A DNA stretch of 15,149 nt from an uncultured Acetatifactor sp. (GTDB lineage Bacteria; Bacillota; Clostridia; Lachnospirales; Lachnospiraceae). Below are positions 13,514-15,149 of this stretch, one piece after another. The notes beneath the pieces were generated by a model. It saw only the letters and a list, made by a program, of their open reading frames with translations, was not told the DNA's origin and did no database searches. Where the stretch lies: NCBI GenBank assembly GCA_910587755.1, contig CAJUNZ010000068.1:1-15149 (forward strand), in the 5' to 3' direction. Numbering within the stretch: the stretch's first letter is position 1; each line of letters opens with the position of its first letter. A program made the position numbers and the translations under genes.

Positions 13514-14518
13514 ATGTCATATATTGACAAGATAAAGGAGAGAGCCAAGCTCGACAAGAAGACTATCGTTCTGCCGGAATCCAAGGACAAGAGGACCCTG
13601 CTGGCAGCGGCCCGGATTGTGGAGGAGAACATTGCAAATATCATTATGATCGGCAATAAAGAGAAAATCATGGATGGCGCCGGCTGGCTGGAAGTTGACC
13701 TTACCGGCGTCACTGTCCTGGACCCGGCGGAAGCTCCTCAGATGGATAAATATGTGAATCTTCTGTACGAAACCAGGAAGGCCAAGGGCATGACGGAGGA
13801 AAAGGCCAGGGAGATTCTTCTGAATGATTACCTGACCTTTGGAATTGTGATGGTGAAAGCGGATGACGCGGACGGAATGGTGGCGGGGGCATGTCATTCC
13901 ACGGCGGATACACTTCGCCCGGCCCTGCAGATCCTGAAAACGGCTCCCGGCGTTAAGCTGGTCTCTGCTTTTTTTGTCATGGACACCCAGTTTAAGGACC
14001 AGGGAGATAACGGAACTTTTATTTTTGCAGACTGCGGCCTGAATCAGGATCCCAATGCGGAAGAGCTGGCGGCCATTGCCGAATCGTCTTACAGGAGTTT
14101 TAAATCATTGATCGGTCCTAAGCCCGTCATTGCCATGTTGAGCCATTCCACAAAAGGGAGTGCGAAACATGCCATGGTGGACAAGGTGGTTGAGGCTGTG
14201 AGGATTGCAAAGGAACAGAATCCGAATTTAATTATAGATGGAGAGCTGCAGCTTGACGCAGCTCTGGTTCCCGGGGTGGCCAAATCCAAGGCGCCGGGAA
14301 GCCCGGTGGGAGGCAGAGCCAATATTCTGATCTTCCCCAACCTGGATGCGGGCAATATCGGATACAAACTGGTGCAGAGACTGGGGGGCGCAGAGGCCTA
14401 CGGTCCCATGCTTCAGGGAATTGCAAAGCCTGTGAATGATCTGTCAAGGGGCTGTTCCTGGCAGGACATTGTGGGCGTGGTGGCGCTGACGGCAGTGCAG
14501 GCACAGCTGGCCGATTAG
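13514..14518 (+). CDS. pta: Phosphate acetyltransferase
   Basis: Pta transfers the acetyl group between CoA and phosphate (acetyl-CoA + Pi to acetyl phosphate + CoA), feeding AckA for ATP production during fermentation. At 334 residues it is the short catalytic form without the N-terminal regulatory domains. Recognisable parts are IVLPESKDKRTLLAA near the start, VAGACHSTADTLRPALQI from residue 123 and GSPVGGRANILIFPNLDAGN from residue 262. ATG 13514 follows AAGGAG (13501-13506) at seven bases; a GTG at 13484 would add ten non-homologous residues and overlap the ribosome binding site. ackA follows after 134 bases containing only small hairpins, for example GGAAC-GGG-GTTCC, so the two are probably one operon. 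Confidence 0.95.
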   Translation: MSYIDKIKERAKLDKKTIVLPESKDKRTLLAAARIVEENIANIIMIGNKEKIMDGAGWLEVDLTGVTVLDPAEAPQMDKYVNLLYETRKAKGMTEEKAREILLNDYLTFGIVMVKADDADGMVAGACHSTADTLRPALQILKTAPGVKLVSAFFVMDTQFKDQGDNGTFIFADCGLNQDPNAEELAAIAESSYRSFKSLIGPKPVIAMLSHSTKGSAKHAMVDKVVEAVRIAKEQNPNLIIDGELQLDAALVPGVAKSKAPGSPVGGRANILIFPNLDAGNIGYKLVQRLGGAEAYGPMLQGIAKPVNDLSRGCSWQDIVGVVALTAVQAQLAD

Positions 14519-14652
14519 CGCAGGTATGAGGAATCGTCTGGATTTGTTCTGCGGAACGGGGTTCCTTGTGATTGGATAGTTGAACTGGGGCATATCTCTG
14601 GGCTGCTGTGAGCAGTTCCTGAATGCCATTATGTTGAAAGGAAGTAATAGTG

Positions 14653-15149
14653 ATGAAGGTTTTAGTGATCAACTGTGGAAGTTCGTCCCTGAAGTTCCAG
14701 CTCATAGATTCCGGGACGGAGAAATGCCTGGCTAAGGGGCTCTGTGAGAGGATTGCCATTGAGGGAAGCATGATTACTTACGCTCCGGAAGGCGGGGAGA
14801 AGGAGAAGACAGTTACCCCCATGCCGGATCATACCGAGGCCATACGTCTTGTGCTGGAGGCTCTGACCAATCCGTCCACGGGCGTGGTGGAGAGTCTGGA
14901 GGAGATTGGCGCTGTGGGACACAGGGTTGTCCACGGCGGGGAGAAATTTTCGCAGTCTGTGGTTATTGATGAGGAGGTTCTTGCGGCCATCCAGGAGTGC
15001 AGTGATCTTGCACCCCTGCACAATCCTGCCAACCTGATTGGTATCAATGCCTGTAAAAAGCTTATGCCTTCCACTCCTATGGTGGCGGTATTTGACACGG
15101 CCTTCCATCAGACCATGCCGGAGGAAGCCTATATGTATGGGCTTCCCTA
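14653..15149 (+). CDS. ackA: Acetate kinase (3' partial)
   Basis: AckA converts acetyl phosphate and ADP to acetate and ATP. Only the first 165 codons lie in the window; the full protein is about 400 residues. The start MKVLVINCGSSSLKF is the first acetate kinase signature. N7, R91 (GHRVVHGG), H123 (PLHNP) and D148 (VAVFDTAFHQTMP) fall at the same numbers as the catalytic residues of the Methanosarcina enzyme. AAAGGAAG (14636-14643) lies ten bases before ATG 14653. It is the second gene of the pta-ackA operon. Confidence 0.95.
   Translation, partial: MKVLVINCGSSSLKFQLIDSGTEKCLAKGLCERIAIEGSMITYAPEGGEKEKTVTPMPDHTEAIRLVLEALTNPSTGVVESLEEIGAVGHRVVHGGEKFSQSVVIDEEVLAAIQECSDLAPLHNPANLIGINACKKLMPSTPMVAVFDTAFHQTMPEEAYMYGLP

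Overview
The window looks like a chromosomal segment of a Gram-positive anaerobe of the class Clostridia, most likely family Lachnospiraceae. The evidence is purine-rich AAAGGAG-type ribosome binding sites, TTGACA/TATAAT-type promoters, a large surface protein with a BIG2-like domain and a Pro/Thr linker, a pta-ackA acetate pathway, the UPF0237-UPF0210 (ACT + DUF711) pair, and moderate G+C. The species cannot be named from this sequence.

Left part (1-7524), accessory and surface-related. It opens inside a gene for a propeller-like plus extracellular solute-binding protein (stop at 2120), closed by a good intrinsic terminator. An AT-rich gene for a THUMP/FtsJ-type RNA 2'-O-methyltransferase follows, behind its own promoter and an unusually structured leader (about 2393-2506). 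Just after it lies an 86-bp near-copy (79/86 identical) of the 3' end of the first gene, so the methyltransferase is bracketed by direct repeats; a possible transposase scrap abuts the second repeat. A 1193-residue secreted, membrane- or wall-anchored protein follows (beta-helix-like repeats, BIG2, two His/Cys-rich repeats flanking a PT-rich linker).

Middle part (7525-8660), a zone of gene decay. It holds a class I SAM-methyltransferase gene whose start and C-terminal third survive but whose centre, including the SAM site, is deleted with a frameshift. A long hairpin terminator, a textbook promoter with no clear gene behind it, and a C-terminal scrap of an Rpn-family nuclease/transposase follow.

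Right part (8558-15149), core metabolism and RNA modification. A promoter drives coaE (last step of CoA synthesis) and a WalJ/YycJ-type metallo-beta-lactamase-fold protein; then come the ACT-domain protein and its UPF0210 partner. tmcAL (acetate-dependent acetylation of elongator tRNA-Met) lies convergent to these on the minus strand and divergent from pta-ackA, which interconverts acetyl-CoA, acetyl phosphate and acetate; ackA runs off the right edge. CoA, acetyl-CoA and acetate thus link several core genes.

The points most worth a second look are the structured leader and repeat-bracketed cassette of the FtsJ-like methyltransferase, the cluster of three eroded genes, the non-canonical anchor of the surface protein, and the tmcAL/pta-ackA arrangement. 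No tRNA, rRNA, CRISPR array or intact insertion sequence was seen.
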